DNA from: Hafnia psychrotolerans
GTDB taxonomy: Bacteria; Pseudomonadota; Gammaproteobacteria; Enterobacterales; Enterobacteriaceae
Length of the DNA: 64,000 nucleotides
Direction: 5' to 3'
Assembly (NCBI RefSeq): GCF_014639435.1
Contig: NZ_BMFZ01000005.1
Coordinates: forward strand, 186,001-250,000
Shown piece after piece: positions 1 to 9,333 of the stretch. The notes beneath the pieces are model-generated. The model saw only the letters and a list, made by a program, of their open reading frames with translations. It searched no databases and had not been told where the DNA came from. A program made the translations under genes and the position numbers. The first letter of the stretch is position 1, and every line of letters begins with the position of its first letter.

Positions 1-40
1 GCAGCCAACGCATCTGCGGCTCGAAATGTGAAGGGTATAT
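1..40. repeat. Right end of a dispersed enterobacterial palindromic repeat (cut by window start)
   Basis: The first 40 bases read gcagccaacg..., then a ctgc/cttgaa-like block and end in gaagggtata. This is the typical right end of the roughly 125-bp palindromic repeat common in Yersinia, Serratia and Rahnella. A full copy lies at 19651-19776 and ends in a related sequence. Only the right end is inside the window, so its length and left end are unknown. It sits just beyond the SgrS terminator. Family membership is recalled, not searched. Confidence 0.6.
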
Positions 41-46
41 GGATAT

Positions 47-370
47 AAAAAAACCAGTGAGTCTCCCCACTGGCTGGTGAAAGTTCACCATTACTCAGAA
101 AATCGAATTCGGTTGAGCAGGTTGCGCCGCAATCAGATCCTGCGACGATATTGTTCGTCATCCAGCGATTCCATATCCCACTGCGTGAGCCGCGACAAAA
201 TATCCATACGGTATTCCACCGGAACCCATGACAGCCAGTCAGCATGATTCCTGGCCCCATTATTTTTAATGGCTTCGCTATTTATTGCAGAGAAATAGCT
301 TCGATAAAAACGGGCGTTCAGAATGCGTTTCATGATGACCTCCGGGTGTTCGCAACAAGCTTTCGTTGAT
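47..370 (-). ncRNA. sgrS: SgrS sugar-phosphate stress small RNA (also encodes SgrT)
   Basis: SgrS is the Hfq-dependent RNA that pairs with ptsG mRNA during glucose-phosphate stress, and it is activated by the neighbouring SgrR. The minus strand at 86-98 reads ctgagtaatggtg, matching 12 of 13 bases of the E. coli SgrS ptsG-pairing segment (ctgagtattggtg). It is followed by a small stem (75-80 with 85-90) and a terminator stem (54-59 with 68-73) ending in a run of T (47-53), the layout needed for Hfq binding. The 5' end is not mapped: a possible -10 (aatact) at 375-380 would put it near 367-370. The coding part is sgrT, and the gene is divergent from sgrR as in E. coli. Confidence 0.85.
133..333 (-). 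CDS. sgrT: SgrT, small inhibitor of the glucose PTS transporter
   Basis: A 66-residue peptide inside the 5' part of SgrS. It shares with E. coli SgrT (43 residues) the pattern FYxxYF near the N-terminus, then WLxW, VP, R, and LxQWD near the C-terminus. SgrT is known to bind the glucose permease PtsG (EIICB) and block transport. The start ATG has a strong Shine-Dalgarno ggagg at 339-343, seven bases away. The protein is about 23 residues longer than the E. coli form: it has a basic N-terminal MKRILNAR, an extra segment (about residues 17-31), and an acidic/basic tail DDEQYRRRI after QWD. Identification rests on these motifs and on position inside SgrS next to sgrR. Confidence 0.8.
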   Translation of the reverse strand: MKRILNARFYRSYFSAINSEAIKNNGARNHADWLSWVPVEYRMDILSRLTQWDMESLDDEQYRRRI

Positions 371-435
371 AAACAGTATTGGAGTAATATGGGGAAAGAT
401 AAATTGATGAAGATCGACCATGGAGTTCCTCTTTT

Positions 436-2100
436 ATGGCCTCATCGCGTTTGCAGCAGCAGTTCATCCGCTTGTGGCAATCCTGCCACGGCGAAGAAAC
501 CGACACGACATTGCAGGCACTGTCGGAAGTACTGAGCTGTTCGCGTCGGCATATGCGTTCCTTGCTCAGCACGATGCAAGAACGGGGCTGGCTGACGTGG
601 CATGCTGAAGTGGGGCGCGGTAAACGCTCCCGGCTGACGTTTCTGTATACCGGGCTGGCGCTCCAGCAGCTGCGGGCCGAAGAGCTTCTTGAACAGGATA
701 AAGTCGAACAGCTGGTGCAACTGGTGGGCGATAAAACCCAGGTACGTCAGATGCTGTTGTCACATCTTGGCCGCAGCTTCCGCCAGGGCAAACATATTCT
801 GCGCGTATTGTATTACCGTCCACTGTTTAACCTGCTGCCCGGCACCATGTTGCGTCGTTCAGAAACCCATATCGCCCGGCAAATCTTTAGCGGGCTGACG
901 CGAATAAATGAGGAAAAAGGGGAAGTAGAAGCCGATTTAGCTCATCACTGGCAAGCGATCACGCCACTGCACTGGCGGTTTTATTTGCGTCCGGCGATCC
1001 ATTTCCATCATGGGCGCGAACTGGAGATGATGGATATCATCACTACGTTTACCCGCCTGCAACAGACCCACCGGTTGTTCAGCAATCTCGCATCGTTTTC
1101 CTCGCCTACCCCCAACGTGATCGACATCCATCTGAATACGCCCGACCGCTGGCTGCCGTGGCTGTTCGGCAATGTCCACGCCACGATCCTGCCGCAAGAA
1201 TGGCAATCTCTGCCCGACTTCGCCCGGCACCCGGTCGGTACCGGCCCTTACGCCGTGGTGCACAATCAGAAAACGCAGTTGCGTATCCGCGCGTTTGACG
1301 ACTATTTCGGCTTTCGCGCGCTGATCGATGAAGTGAATATCTGGGTGCTGCCGGAGCTGACCGAAGAGCTGGTCCATTCCGGCGTGCAGCTGCAGGCGGA
1401 TGAATCCGGTAAAAGCGAGCTGGAAAGCCGTCTGGAGGAAGGGTGCTATTTCCTGTTGTTCGATCAGCGTTCAGCAGTCGGCCAGCACGATGCAACCCGC
1501 GAGTGGCTGTGTGAATTGCTCAACCCGATCGCCTTACTTAACGGCGCCGAGCCGATATATCAGCGCTACTGGTCTCCGGCGTACGGCCTACTACCACGAT
1601 GGCATCATAAAGATCCGCAGGCGCACCCGGTGAAACCGCAGGATTTGACACAGATTACCTTGACGTTTTACGGCGAGCATTCCGAGCATCATGCGATCTG
1701 CAACGCGCTGCGCCCGCTGCTGGCGGAGGAAGGCATCGAACTCATTATTCAGATTGTGGATTACGGCGTCTGGCAACGCGGCGAGGCAAACAGCGATCTG
1801 TGGCTCGGCAGCGCCAACTTCACTCTGCCGCTGGAGTTTTCCTTGTTTGCTACTTTCCTGGAGCTGCCATTAGCCGCGCACTGTTTCAGTCACGATATGG
1901 CTGAAGACGCAGCATTGTGGCACGCCGGTAAATTCTCAATGGCCGAGTGGAGCCAGAGGCAGGTCACCAGCCATCACATTCACCCACTGTTCCACCACTG
2001 GTTAGTATTACAGGGACAACGCAGCATGCGCGGTGTACGCATGAACACCCTCGGCTGGTTCGACTTCAAATCCGCCTGGTTTGCGCCCCCCGACAACTAA
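436..2100 (+). CDS. sgrR: SgrR, transcriptional activator of sgrS
   Basis: A cytoplasmic DNA-binding regulator that senses sugar-phosphate accumulation and turns on sgrS. It has 554 residues (E. coli 551). The N-terminal ~110 residues form a winged helix-turn-helix with the conserved [11 protein letters not shown] segment. From about residue 150 to the end is a solute-binding-protein (SBP_bac_5) domain without a signal peptide, as expected for an intracellular sensor. The C-terminus [17 protein letters not shown] is nearly identical to E. coli. The start ATG follows a tggag ribosome site. It is divergent from sgrS/sgrT, and thiBPQ follows downstream on the same strand, an order conserved in E. 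coli. Confidence 0.97.
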   Translation: MASSRLQQQFIRLWQSCHGEETDTTLQALSEVLSCSRRHMRSLLSTMQERGWLTWHAEVGRGKRSRLTFLYTGLALQQLRAEELLEQDKVEQLVQLVGDKTQVRQMLLSHLGRSFRQGKHILRVLYYRPLFNLLPGTMLRRSETHIARQIFSGLTRINEEKGEVEADLAHHWQAITPLHWRFYLRPAIHFHHGRELEMMDIITTFTRLQQTHRLFSNLASFSSPTPNVIDIHLNTPDRWLPWLFGNVHATILPQEWQSLPDFARHPVGTGPYAVVHNQKTQLRIRAFDDYFGFRALIDEVNIWVLPELTEELVHSGVQLQADESGKSELESRLEEGCYFLLFDQRSAVGQHDATREWLCELLNPIALLNGAEPIYQRYWSPAYGLLPRWHHKDPQAHPVKPQDLTQITLTFYGEHSEHHAICNALRPLLAEEGIELIIQIVDYGVWQRGEANSDLWLGSANFTLPLEFSLFATFLELPLAAHCFSHDMAEDAALWHAGKFSMAEWSQRQVTSHHIHPLFHHWLVLQGQRSMRGVRMNTLGWFDFKSAWFAPPDN

Positions 2101-2145
2101 TCGGACTATCGCATCGCGCCGTTAATCTCTAGAATGACATCCGTT

Positions 2146-2386
2146 CTCAACGGGGTGCCTGAAGTTGATTCTTTTCCATGAAGAATGAGCTCGATCTTTA
2201 AACGCCGCAAGCAGGTGTTCAACGGGTGAAGTCCAGCGCACAGCCAGCGCAGCGTACATCAGTACGTGAGCATGGCGAGCACTGCACGACGCCCGATCAA
2301 TACCTGCGCAGCAAGTTTAAAAAGGCTGAGAGTAAACCCGTCGAACCTGGTCCGGTTAATCCCGGCGGAGGGATTTGAGACTGTGC
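2146..2386 (+). promoter_or_regulatory. TPP riboswitch (THI element) of thiBPQ, with an enlarged P3 arm
   Basis: Both conserved halves of the thiamine pyrophosphate riboswitch are present: aacggggtgcc at 2149-2159 on the 5' side, and ggctgagag (2324-2332), gaacctggtccgg and cggcggagggatttgag (to about 2377) on the 3' side. gggt (2152-2155) can pair with accc (2336-2339) as P2. The halves are normally separated by a short variable P3 arm, but here by about 165 bases that fold as an extended hairpin (see the repeat at 2197-2321). It lies 48 bases upstream of thiB, so it probably controls thiB expression at translation or transcription. The identity of the element is firm. Whether the long arm still permits switching is not shown. 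Confidence 0.9.
2197..2321. repeat. Imperfect ~125-bp palindrome inside the riboswitch P3 arm
   Basis: The outer arms tttaaac (2197-2203) and gtttaaa (2315-2321) are complementary. The next blocks gcaggt (2211-2216) and acctgc (2302-2307) also pair, and the tip is cgtac (2253-2257)/gtacg (2262-2266) around a four-base loop. The middle 36 bases pair at roughly two-thirds of positions. This length and structure resemble the palindromic repeats of Yersiniaceae, but it is not the same family as the copies at 1-40 and 19651-19776. A mobile repeat origin is an inference. Confidence 0.6.
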
Positions 2387-2433
2387 GATGCTCACTCAAA
2401 ATCCTTTGCCCCTTTATTTTTTGGAGTGCAAAG

Positions 2434-3432
2434 TTGAAAAAATTACTGCCCTGCCTGCTGTTACTTTCTGCACCGATCTTCGCGGCCACGGCCAATGCGG
2501 CCAAACCTATCCTAACGGTCTACACCTACGACTCCTTCTCTGCCGACTGGGGACCGGGTCCGGCCATCAAAAAAGCCTTTGAAGCACAATGCGGCTGCGA
2601 ATTGAAATACGTTGCGCTGGAAGATGGCGTGTCTTTGCTGAACCGTCTGCGGATGGAAGGCAAAAACAGCAAAGCAGACGTGGTACTCGGGCTGGATAAC
2701 AACCTGTTGCAAGCTGCAGAGCAAACCGGGCTTTTTGCCAAAGCACCGAAAATCGAGGCTAAACTGACGGTCCCGGGTGGCTGGAATGACAGCACATTCG
2801 TGCCTTACGACTATGGCTATTTCGCGTTCGTCTATGACAAAAACAAAATGAAGAATCCACCCAAAAGCCTCGATGAACTGATCAACAGCGATCAGAACTG
2901 GAAAGTGATCTATGAAGATCCGCGCACCAGCACACCGGGTCTGGGCCTGATGCTGTGGATGCAAAAAGTCTATGGTGATAAAGCGCCGCAGGAATGGCAG
3001 AAACTGGCGAAGAAAACCGTCACTGTCACCAAAGGCTGGAGCGAGGCCTACGGCTTATTCCTCAAAGGCGAAAGCGATCTGGTGCTGAGCTATACCACAT
3101 CTCCGGCGTACCATATCGTCGAGGAGAAGAAAGACAACTATGCCGCGGCCAACTTCACCGAGGGTCATTACATGCAGGTGGAAGTTGCGGGTCAGTTGGC
3201 GAACAGCAAACAGCCGAAGCTGGCTGAACAGTTTATGAGGTTCGTCACCACCGACGCTTTCCAGAAAGTGATCCCAACCGGCAACTGGATGTATCCGGTG
3301 ATCGCCACGCCACTGCCTGATGCCTTTAATCAGCTCACGGTGCCGGCGAAATCGCTGCAATACAGTGCGCAAGAGGTTGCGACTCACCGTTCAGAATGGA
3401 TCCAGGCATGGCAGAACGCCGTCAGCCGTTGA
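2434..3432 (+). CDS. thiB: ThiB, periplasmic thiamine/TPP-binding protein
   Basis: Substrate-binding subunit of the thiamine ABC transporter ThiBPQ. The start is TTG at 2434, preceded by ggag at 2423-2426. It gives a typical signal peptide (KKLLPCLLLLSAPIFA) with cleavage near ATANAA, and a 332-residue protein against 327 in E. coli. An ATG in the same frame at 2266 would begin inside the riboswitch and is not plausible. The mature protein begins KPILTVYTYDSF and carries family hallmarks such as ADWGPGP, DVVLGLDNN and TGNWMYP. It is the first gene of a three-gene operon and overlaps thiP. Expression should fall when TPP is plentiful. Confidence 0.95.
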   Translation: MKKLLPCLLLLSAPIFAATANAAKPILTVYTYDSFSADWGPGPAIKKAFEAQCGCELKYVALEDGVSLLNRLRMEGKNSKADVVLGLDNNLLQAAEQTGLFAKAPKIEAKLTVPGGWNDSTFVPYDYGYFAFVYDKNKMKNPPKSLDELINSDQNWKVIYEDPRTSTPGLGLMLWMQKVYGDKAPQEWQKLAKKTVTVTKGWSEAYGLFLKGESDLVLSYTTSPAYHIVEEKKDNYAAANFTEGHYMQVEVAGQLANSKQPKLAEQFMRFVTTDAFQKVIPTGNWMYPVIATPLPDAFNQLTVPAKSLQYSAQEVATHRSEWIQAWQNAVSR

Positions 3433-5018
3433 TCCCTCGCTGGCTGTGGCCGGGCGCGGTGGCCTCGCTGGCGATGCTGCTGGTTGCCGCGCTGGCCTTA
3501 GGTTCTCTGTGGCGTCACGCGCCGCAGATGAGCGGCGCATCGTTGTGGCAGGATCCCTATCTCTGGCATGTGATCCGCTTTACCTTCTGGCAAGCTCTGC
3601 TTTCGGCGCTCTGTTCGGTGCTACCCGCGATTTTACTGGCGCGGGCGCTGTTCCGCCGCCGCTTCCCCGGCCGTCAGCTGTTGTTGCGCTTATGCGCCAT
3701 GACGCTGGTGCTGCCGGTGTTAGTTGCCGTGTTTGGCATTCTCAGCGTGTACGGAAGACAAGGCTGGCTGGCTCAGCTATGCGGTTGGTTTGGCATGGAT
3801 TACGCTTTCTCGCCTTATGGTCTGAAAGGCATTTTGCTGGCACACATCTTCTTCAATCTGCCGCTGGCGACGCGCCTTCTCTTACAGGCGCTGGAGAATA
3901 TCGCCGTCGAACAGCGTCAACTTGCCGCGCAGCTGGGTATGAATGCCTGGCAGCAATTCCGCTTTGTCGAATGGCCCGCCCTGCGCCGCCAGATTTTCCC
4001 CGCCGCGGCGCTGATTTTCATGCTGTGTTTCGCCAGCTTCGCCACCGTACTGTCTCTTGGCGGCGGCCCGCAGGCGACCACTATCGAACTGGCGATCTAT
4101 CAGGCGCTCAGTTATGACTACGATTTAGGCCGCGCCGCCACACTGGCGCTGATCCAACTGTTCTGCTGTCTGGCGCTGGTGCTACTAAGTCAGAAACTCA
4201 GCCAGGCGCTGCCGGTCGGGCAAACGCATTCCCAACGCTGGCGCAATCCCGATGATTCCCTGCCGCGCCGCCTCGTCGATGCTGTGCTGATAGGCCTCGC
4301 CCTGCTGCTGATCTTGCCGCCGCTGCTGGCAGTGATTTTTGATGGTGTAAACCGTGCCGCCATCAGCGTGCTGCAACAGTCCGCGCTCTGGCTGGCGTTG
4401 TGGACGTCTATACGCATTGCGCTGGGTAGCGGATTATTATGCGTATTGCTGACGATGATGCTGTTGTGGAGTAGCCGCGAACTCCGCTTACGCCAGCGAC
4501 ATGGCTGGGCGCAAGTCATGGATCTCAGCGGGATGTTGATTCTGGCGATGCCGGGGATCGTGCTGGCGACCGGTTTCTTCCTGCTGCTCAGCGATACGAC
4601 GGGACTACCGCAGTCGCCATGGCCGCTGGTGATCCTCACTAACGCGCTGATGGCCGTGCCTTACGCATTAAAAGTGCTGGATAACCCGATGCGCGACGTG
4701 GCCGAACGCTACAATCCGCTGTGTCTTTCGCTGGATATGCACGGCTGGCAGCGACTGCGCTGGGTGGAACTCAACGCGCTGAAACGCCCGATCACGCAGG
4801 CGCTGGCATTTGCCTGCGTGCTGTCGCTGGGGGATTTCGGCGTGATCGCGTTATTCGGCAATGAGAATTTCCGCACGCTGCCGTTTTATCTGTATCAGCA
4901 GATCGGTTCCTACCGCAGTCAGGACGGCGCGGTGACGGCGCTGTTGCTGCTGCTGCTGTGCTTCCTGTTATTCACCCTGATCGAGAAACTGCCGGGCCGC
5001 CATGCTGACGCTGAATAA
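3408..5018 (+). CDS. thiP: ThiP, thiamine ABC transporter permease
   Basis: Inner-membrane permease of ThiBPQ with two fused binding-protein-dependent permease domains (about 12 membrane segments). Each domain carries an EAA-type loop that docks with the ATPase: one near residues 165-195 ([18 protein letters not shown]) and one near 430-460 (RYNPLCLSL...[10 protein letters not shown]). I chose the ATG at 3408 because [10 protein letters not shown] matches the E. coli N-terminus and yields 536 residues, the E. coli length. Another ATG four codons upstream (3396) is possible. The gene overlaps the 3' end of thiB by 25 bases and overlaps thiQ, indicating translational coupling. Confidence 0.95.
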   Translation: MAERRQPLIPRWLWPGAVASLAMLLVAALALGSLWRHAPQMSGASLWQDPYLWHVIRFTFWQALLSALCSVLPAILLARALFRRRFPGRQLLLRLCAMTLVLPVLVAVFGILSVYGRQGWLAQLCGWFGMDYAFSPYGLKGILLAHIFFNLPLATRLLLQALENIAVEQRQLAAQLGMNAWQQFRFVEWPALRRQIFPAAALIFMLCFASFATVLSLGGGPQATTIELAIYQALSYDYDLGRAATLALIQLFCCLALVLLSQKLSQALPVGQTHSQRWRNPDDSLPRRLVDAVLIGLALLLILPPLLAVIFDGVNRAAISVLQQSALWLALWTSIRIALGSGLLCVLLTMMLLWSSRELRLRQRHGWAQVMDLSGMLILAMPGIVLATGFFLLLSDTTGLPQSPWPLVILTNALMAVPYALKVLDNPMRDVAERYNPLCLSLDMHGWQRLRWVELNALKRPITQALAFACVLSLGDFGVIALFGNENFRTLPFYLYQQIGSYRSQDGAVTALLLLLLCFLLFTLIEKLPGRHADAE

Positions 5019-5709
5019 ACTGACCTATCTGTACGAGCATCTGCCGATGCGCTTTGATTTACACATCGATGCGGGCGAGCGCGTGGCGATCCTTGGCCCG
5101 AGCGGCGCGGGGAAAAGCACCTTGCTCAGCCTGGTCGCGGGTTTTCTCGCACCGGTAAGCGGGCAGATCCGGCTAAATGATCACGATCACAGCGCGACGC
5201 CGCCGGCGAAGCGTCCGGTGTCGATGCTGTTTCAGGAGAACAATCTGTTCTCGCATCTGACTGTGCGTCAGAACATGGGATTGGGGTTACATCCGGGCCT
5301 GAAACTCAGCGTGCAGCAAAAGCAGGATTTGGAAGAGATCGCCCTACAGGTCGGGCTGAGTGATTGTCTGGACCGCCTGCCGTCGCAGCTTTCCGGCGGG
5401 CAACGTCAGCGGGTCGCACTGGCGCGCTGTCTGTTACGCAGCCAGCCGATTTTGCTGCTCGATGAGCCTTTCTCCGCACTCGATCCGGCGTTGCGCAGTG
5501 AAATGCTGAGCTTGCTGGATAAGGTCTGCGGGCAGCGCAACCTAACGCTGCTGATGGTATCGCACAATCTGGATGATGCGGCGCGGATTGCTCCGCGCAC
5601 GCTGCTGGTGGTCGATGGCAGAATTTTTTATGACGGCCCGACGCAGGCGCTGGTGGACGGCACCGCGCCGGAAGCCAAGGTATTAGGGATCCGCCCCGTC
5701 AGCGGGTGA
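5002..5709 (+). CDS. thiQ: ThiQ, thiamine ABC transporter ATPase
   Basis: Cytoplasmic ATPase that powers thiamine and TPP import. All ABC motifs are visible: Walker [10 protein letters not shown] (residues 32-40), Q-loop around FQEN (77-80), signature LSGGQ (130-134), Walker B LLLDEP (151-156) and the switch histidine H188. It has 235 residues (E. coli 232). The start overlaps the last 17 bases of thiP, and the 3' end overlaps the convergent yabI by 11 bases, so no terminator separates the two genes. Confidence 0.96.
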   Translation: MLTLNKLTYLYEHLPMRFDLHIDAGERVAILGPSGAGKSTLLSLVAGFLAPVSGQIRLNDHDHSATPPAKRPVSMLFQENNLFSHLTVRQNMGLGLHPGLKLSVQQKQDLEEIALQVGLSDCLDRLPSQLSGGQRQRVALARCLLRSQPILLLDEPFSALDPALRSEMLSLLDKVCGQRNLTLLMVSHNLDDAARIAPRTLLVVDGRIFYDGPTQALVDGTAPEAKVLGIRPVSG

Positions 5710-6466
5710 GCACGTTCCACAGCAGATGCCCGTAAATCGGCATCATCGGCTGCTTACTGAGCACCATGATGCTCACCACGGTCGCCACCACGCTCAGCAT
5801 GCACATGACCCACAGTCGCGGCAGCGGCAACCATTGGGTCATCATGTCCGGTGAACCTTTACCGGCACGGAACCCGCGCCAGAGCAACCATGCACTGAGC
5901 CACACCAGCACCACACTGATAAGTAGCATCCATTTGAAAACGGCGCTGTTGTGACTGGCAGGAATGTCGATAGCGACACCCGCCAAAATGCCTGGCAGAA
6001 AATACACTGGCGGCCAGGTGATGCAGCCAACAATATTTGGTGGCGCAAATTTATAGGGCGGCAAATTCAGCATACCGGCGACCAATGGAACCAGCGGTCG
6101 CGTCGGGCCAATAAAACGCCCTAAAATCACCGTGGCAAAACTGTGGCGATCGAGGGCATAACCGGTTCTATCCAACAGTGACTGATGCCGTTTGAGAAAT
6201 CGCCAACGGTGCAGGGGTTCTTTAAATCCGCGTCCGATAAAATAGGACACCCAATCACCGACGAAGCAACCGAGTCCGGCCGCCAGCCAAGCCTCGTATA
6301 ACCCCACCTGACCACTGCCAATCAGCGTCCCGAGCGTCGCCATCATCACGGTGCCCGGCAAAATCAGTCCAACCAGCGCCAGCGATTCAAAGAAAGCCAC
6401 CACAGCGACAATAATCAGAGCAAAGCCCACCGACTGAGCGACCAGATGTTGTAGATAGGCTTCCAT
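5699..6466 (-). CDS. yabI: YabI, DedA-family inner membrane protein
   Basis: A 255-residue polytopic membrane protein of the DedA (SNARE-associated/VTT) family. Several members are now linked to flipping of undecaprenyl-phosphate or phospholipids across the membrane; the role of YabI itself is less clear. Family signatures are [15 protein letters not shown] near the N-terminus, [11 protein letters not shown], and [18 protein letters not shown] in mid-protein, followed by C-terminal membrane segments. Length and sequence match E. coli YabI (254). In E. coli araBADC lies between yabI and polB; here they are direct divergent neighbours. Confidence 0.93.
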   Translation of the reverse strand: MEAYLQHLVAQSVGFALIIVAVVAFFESLALVGLILPGTVMMATLGTLIGSGQVGLYEAWLAAGLGCFVGDWVSYFIGRGFKEPLHRWRFLKRHQSLLDRTGYALDRHSFATVILGRFIGPTRPLVPLVAGMLNLPPYKFAPPNIVGCITWPPVYFLPGILAGVAIDIPASHNSAVFKWMLLISVVLVWLSAWLLWRGFRAGKGSPDMMTQWLPLPRLWVMCMLSVVATVVSIMVLSKQPMMPIYGHLLWNVLTR

Positions 6467-6704
6467 AGATTTCCAGTATTTCGTGACGCAAATTGCGTAG
6501 ATAAATAAGACAAGTGTGAGCTTTCTGCATTTTCATTGTAGTAAAAGCATTAAGCGGCTGAATTGTCAGTGCATGCACTTTCGCAGTCAACTGCGTAATT
6601 GTATGCGTATTTGGCTAATACCATAGCAATGGACAAGGACTGTATAAATAACCATACTCTGTCTTTGATTTTCTCTTCTTTCTCTCTGTCGTTTCGAGGC
6701 GCTT
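6467..6704. other. Divergent yabI/polB control region
   Basis: No gene is seen in the DNA between yabI and polB. The left part is AT-rich and should hold the yabI promoter. A degenerate LexA-like site lies at 6640-6655, and a T/C-rich stretch (6666-6695) precedes a gagg ribosome site at 6696-6699. No hairpin or repeat stands out. Confidence 0.5.
6640..6655 (+). promoter_or_regulatory. Possible LexA (SOS) box of polB
   Basis: ctgtataaataaccat resembles the polB LexA site of E. coli (ctgtataaaaccacag). The left half-site CTGT and the AT-rich centre agree with CTGT-N8-ACAG; the right half-site is poor (CCAT). polB is a known SOS gene (dinA), which makes the position sensible. The match is weak and should be scored by a LexA matrix. 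Confidence 0.35.
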
Positions 6705-6767
6705 ATTAACTCCGCAACCGCACGTTCCTCTTTTGCCCCCACTGACACTTCACCGCGTCAGGGTTTT

Positions 6768-9110
6768 GTGCTGACCCGCCACTGGCGCGACACACAGCAG
6801 GGTACCGAGGTGGAAGTGTGGTTGGCAACTGACCAGGGCGCGCAGAAAGTTCGCCTGCCTTTGCAAGAATCCGTGGCGTTTATTCCAGCGGAACAGCGCG
6901 CTCAGGTGGTGCGCATTCTGGCCGATGAAAAAAATATCAGCCTGCGCGAATTGCCGATGCAGGATTTCCATTCACGGCCGGTACTTGGCTTGTACTGTCA
7001 GCAGCATCGCCAACTGATGCGCATCGAAAAGCTGCTGAAAGAGGGCGGCGTTCAGGTGTATGAAGCGGATATCCGCCCGCCGGAACGTTTTCTGATGGAG
7101 CGTTATATCACGGCACCGGTCTGGTTCAGCGGTAAACCGGGACCGGGCAATGTGCTGCTCGAAACCAAAATGAAACCCGCTGAAGGTTATCGTCCGCCGT
7201 TGAAACTCTGTTCGCTGGACATTGAAACCAGCGGCAGCGGCGAACTGTATTGTATTGGCCTTGAGGGCTGCGGCCAGCGCCATGTTTACATGCTTGGGCC
7301 ACCCAATGGTGACCCTGATACACCTCGCGACTTTATTCTCGAATATGTCGACAGTCGTCCAATACTGATTCAAAAATTGAACCAGTGGATCGCCGACTTC
7401 GATCCCGACGCTATCATTGGCTGGAACGTGGTGCAGTTTGATTTGCGGGTGCTACAAAAACATGCTGAGCGCTACAACATCCCTTTACGTTTCGGACGCG
7501 GCGGCGGAGAACTCGAGTGGCGCGAACACGGATTTAAACAAGGTCATTTTTTTGCCGCCGCCGCCGGACGCTTGATCATTGACGGCATTGAAGCCCTCAA
7601 ATCCGCCTTTTGGAACTTTCCCTCATTTAGTCTGGAAACCGTCTCGCAAACGTTGCTAGGCGAAGGGAAAGCCAGCGACAGTCCTTATCAGCGGCTGGAG
7701 GAGATCGAGCAACGTTTTCACGAAAACAAACCCGCGCTGGCGCATTACAACCTGAAAGACTGCGAGCTGGTGACGCGCATCTTTGCCAAGACTGAGCTGA
7801 TGCCCTTCCTGCTGGAACGTGCCTCAGTCACGGGTCTGGCGGCTGATCGCAGCGGCGGCTCAGTGGCAGCGTTCACCCATCTTTACTTACCGCGTATGCA
7901 CCGCGTCGGATATGTCGCGCCCAATCTGGGCGAACGGCCTGAAGAGATGAGCCCCGGCGGTTTTGTGATGGATTCGCGCCCCGGCTTGTATGACTCGGTG
8001 CTGGTACTCGATTACAAAAGTCTGTACCCATCGATTATCCGCACCTTTCTGATCGATCCGGTCGGGCTGGTCGCCGGGCTTCAACAACCGGACGATGAAC
8101 ACTCAGTGCCCGGTTATCGCAACGCCCGTTTCTCGCGGGAAAAGCATTGTCTGCCAGAAATCGTCCGCCAGATCTGGCAGGGACGCGAGGCCGCCAAACA
8201 GCAGAAAAATAAGCCGCTGTCGCAAGCGCTGAAAATCATCATGAATGCTTTTTATGGCGTACTGGGATCCAGCGGTTGCCGGTTCTTTGATCCGCGACTG
8301 GCGTCGTCCATTACACTACGCGGCCACGACATCATGCGTCAGACCCGCGAACTGATTGAAGCCGAAGGCTATCAGGTGATCTATGGTGACACCGACTCCA
8401 CTTTCGTCTGGCTTAACCGGGCGCATTCGGAGGAAGATGCCAGCGCGATTGGCCGCCAACTGGTTGAGCAAGTGAACACCTGGTGGAAGGCTCATCTACA
8501 GCAGGAATATGGTTTGGAAAGTGCACTGGAACTGGAGTTTGAAACCCATTTCAAACGCTTCCTGATGCCAACCATTCGCGGCTCCGAACAGGGCAGTAAA
8601 AAGCGCTATGCCGGGCTGGTTAGCGACGCGGACGGCGAACACATTATTTATAAGGGTCTGGAGACCGTACGCACCGACTGGACACCGCTGGCGCAAACGT
8701 TTCAGCAGGAACTTTACCATCGTGTATTTCACCGTCAGCCTTATCAGGATTATGTCCGTGACTATGTGGCCAGCACGCTGAACGGCGAGTTTGATGACAA
8801 ACTGGTGTACCGCAAACGACTGCGCCGCAAGCTCAGTGACTATGAGAAAAACGTGCCGCCACACGTCCGCGCGGCACGCTTAGCCGATGACTATAACGTG
8901 TTGCACGGGCGCGCGAAGCAGTATCAGAACGGCGGCTGGATCAGCTATGTGATGACCACCTCCGGGCCGGAACCGCTGGAGAACCGCCGGTCTACTATCG
9001 ACTACGATCACTACATTGAACGCCAGTTGGAGCCAGTCGCCGACGGCATTTTGCCTTTCCTGCATGACAATTTTGCTACACTCATTACAGGTCAGATGGG
9101 GCTGTTTTAA
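6768..9110 (+). CDS. polB: PolB, DNA polymerase II (start uncertain, may be upstream)
   Basis: SOS-inducible B-family DNA polymerase with 3'-5' proofreading, used in replication restart and bypass. Visible motifs: exonuclease DIE at residues 151-153, polymerase motif [10 protein letters not shown] (415-423), KKRYAGL and the catalytic YGDTDS (539-544). It ends in the QMGLF-type clamp-binding tail. Length from GTG 6768 is 780 (E. coli 783). Homologues carry a few residues before the conserved [11 protein letters not shown] block, and the reading frame stays open back to 6669 without ATG, GTG or TTG. An ATT at 6705, five bases after gagg, is a candidate unusual start giving 801 residues. Confidence 0.93.
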   Translation: MLTRHWRDTQQGTEVEVWLATDQGAQKVRLPLQESVAFIPAEQRAQVVRILADEKNISLRELPMQDFHSRPVLGLYCQQHRQLMRIEKLLKEGGVQVYEADIRPPERFLMERYITAPVWFSGKPGPGNVLLETKMKPAEGYRPPLKLCSLDIETSGSGELYCIGLEGCGQRHVYMLGPPNGDPDTPRDFILEYVDSRPILIQKLNQWIADFDPDAIIGWNVVQFDLRVLQKHAERYNIPLRFGRGGGELEWREHGFKQGHFFAAAAGRLIIDGIEALKSAFWNFPSFSLETVSQTLLGEGKASDSPYQRLEEIEQRFHENKPALAHYNLKDCELVTRIFAKTELMPFLLERASVTGLAADRSGGSVAAFTHLYLPRMHRVGYVAPNLGERPEEMSPGGFVMDSRPGLYDSVLVLDYKSLYPSIIRTFLIDPVGLVAGLQQPDDEHSVPGYRNARFSREKHCLPEIVRQIWQGREAAKQQKNKPLSQALKIIMNAFYGVLGSSGCRFFDPRLASSITLRGHDIMRQTRELIEAEGYQVIYGDTDSTFVWLNRAHSEEDASAIGRQLVEQVNTWWKAHLQQEYGLESALELEFETHFKRFLMPTIRGSEQGSKKRYAGLVSDADGEHIIYKGLETVRTDWTPLAQTFQQELYHRVFHRQPYQDYVRDYVASTLNGEFDDKLVYRKRLRRKLSDYEKNVPPHVRAARLADDYNVLHGRAKQYQNGGWISYVMTTSGPEPLENRRSTIDYDHYIERQLEPVADGILPFLHDNFATLITGQMGLF

Positions 9111-9333
9111 GCAAAAATTGGCGCGAGTCCGGTGATTCGCAGGTGACGAATCGTTTACCTTCCATTACCATAGCGCCCTTTCCCATTTCTGAATCATCCT
9201 CACACAGTGAAACATTCCGCGCCTTCTGGCGGGGAAAGAAGACTATTGCCCGCGCGTTATCAGAGGCATAGCAAGCATTGCGCAGTTGACGTCGCAGTTG
9301 CCACATCTGGAACACACAACACAGAGAGAAATT

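Noticed and set aside
2266-2433. Upstream ATG extension of thiB
   Set aside because: It would translate the TPP riboswitch and push the signal peptide inside the protein; the TTG at 2434 has a ribosome site and a normal signal peptide.
3320-4117. 265-codon plus-strand frame overlapping thiP in another frame
   Set aside because: Arg- and Ala-rich product typical of a shifted frame in GC-rich coding DNA; thiP is conserved over the same bases.
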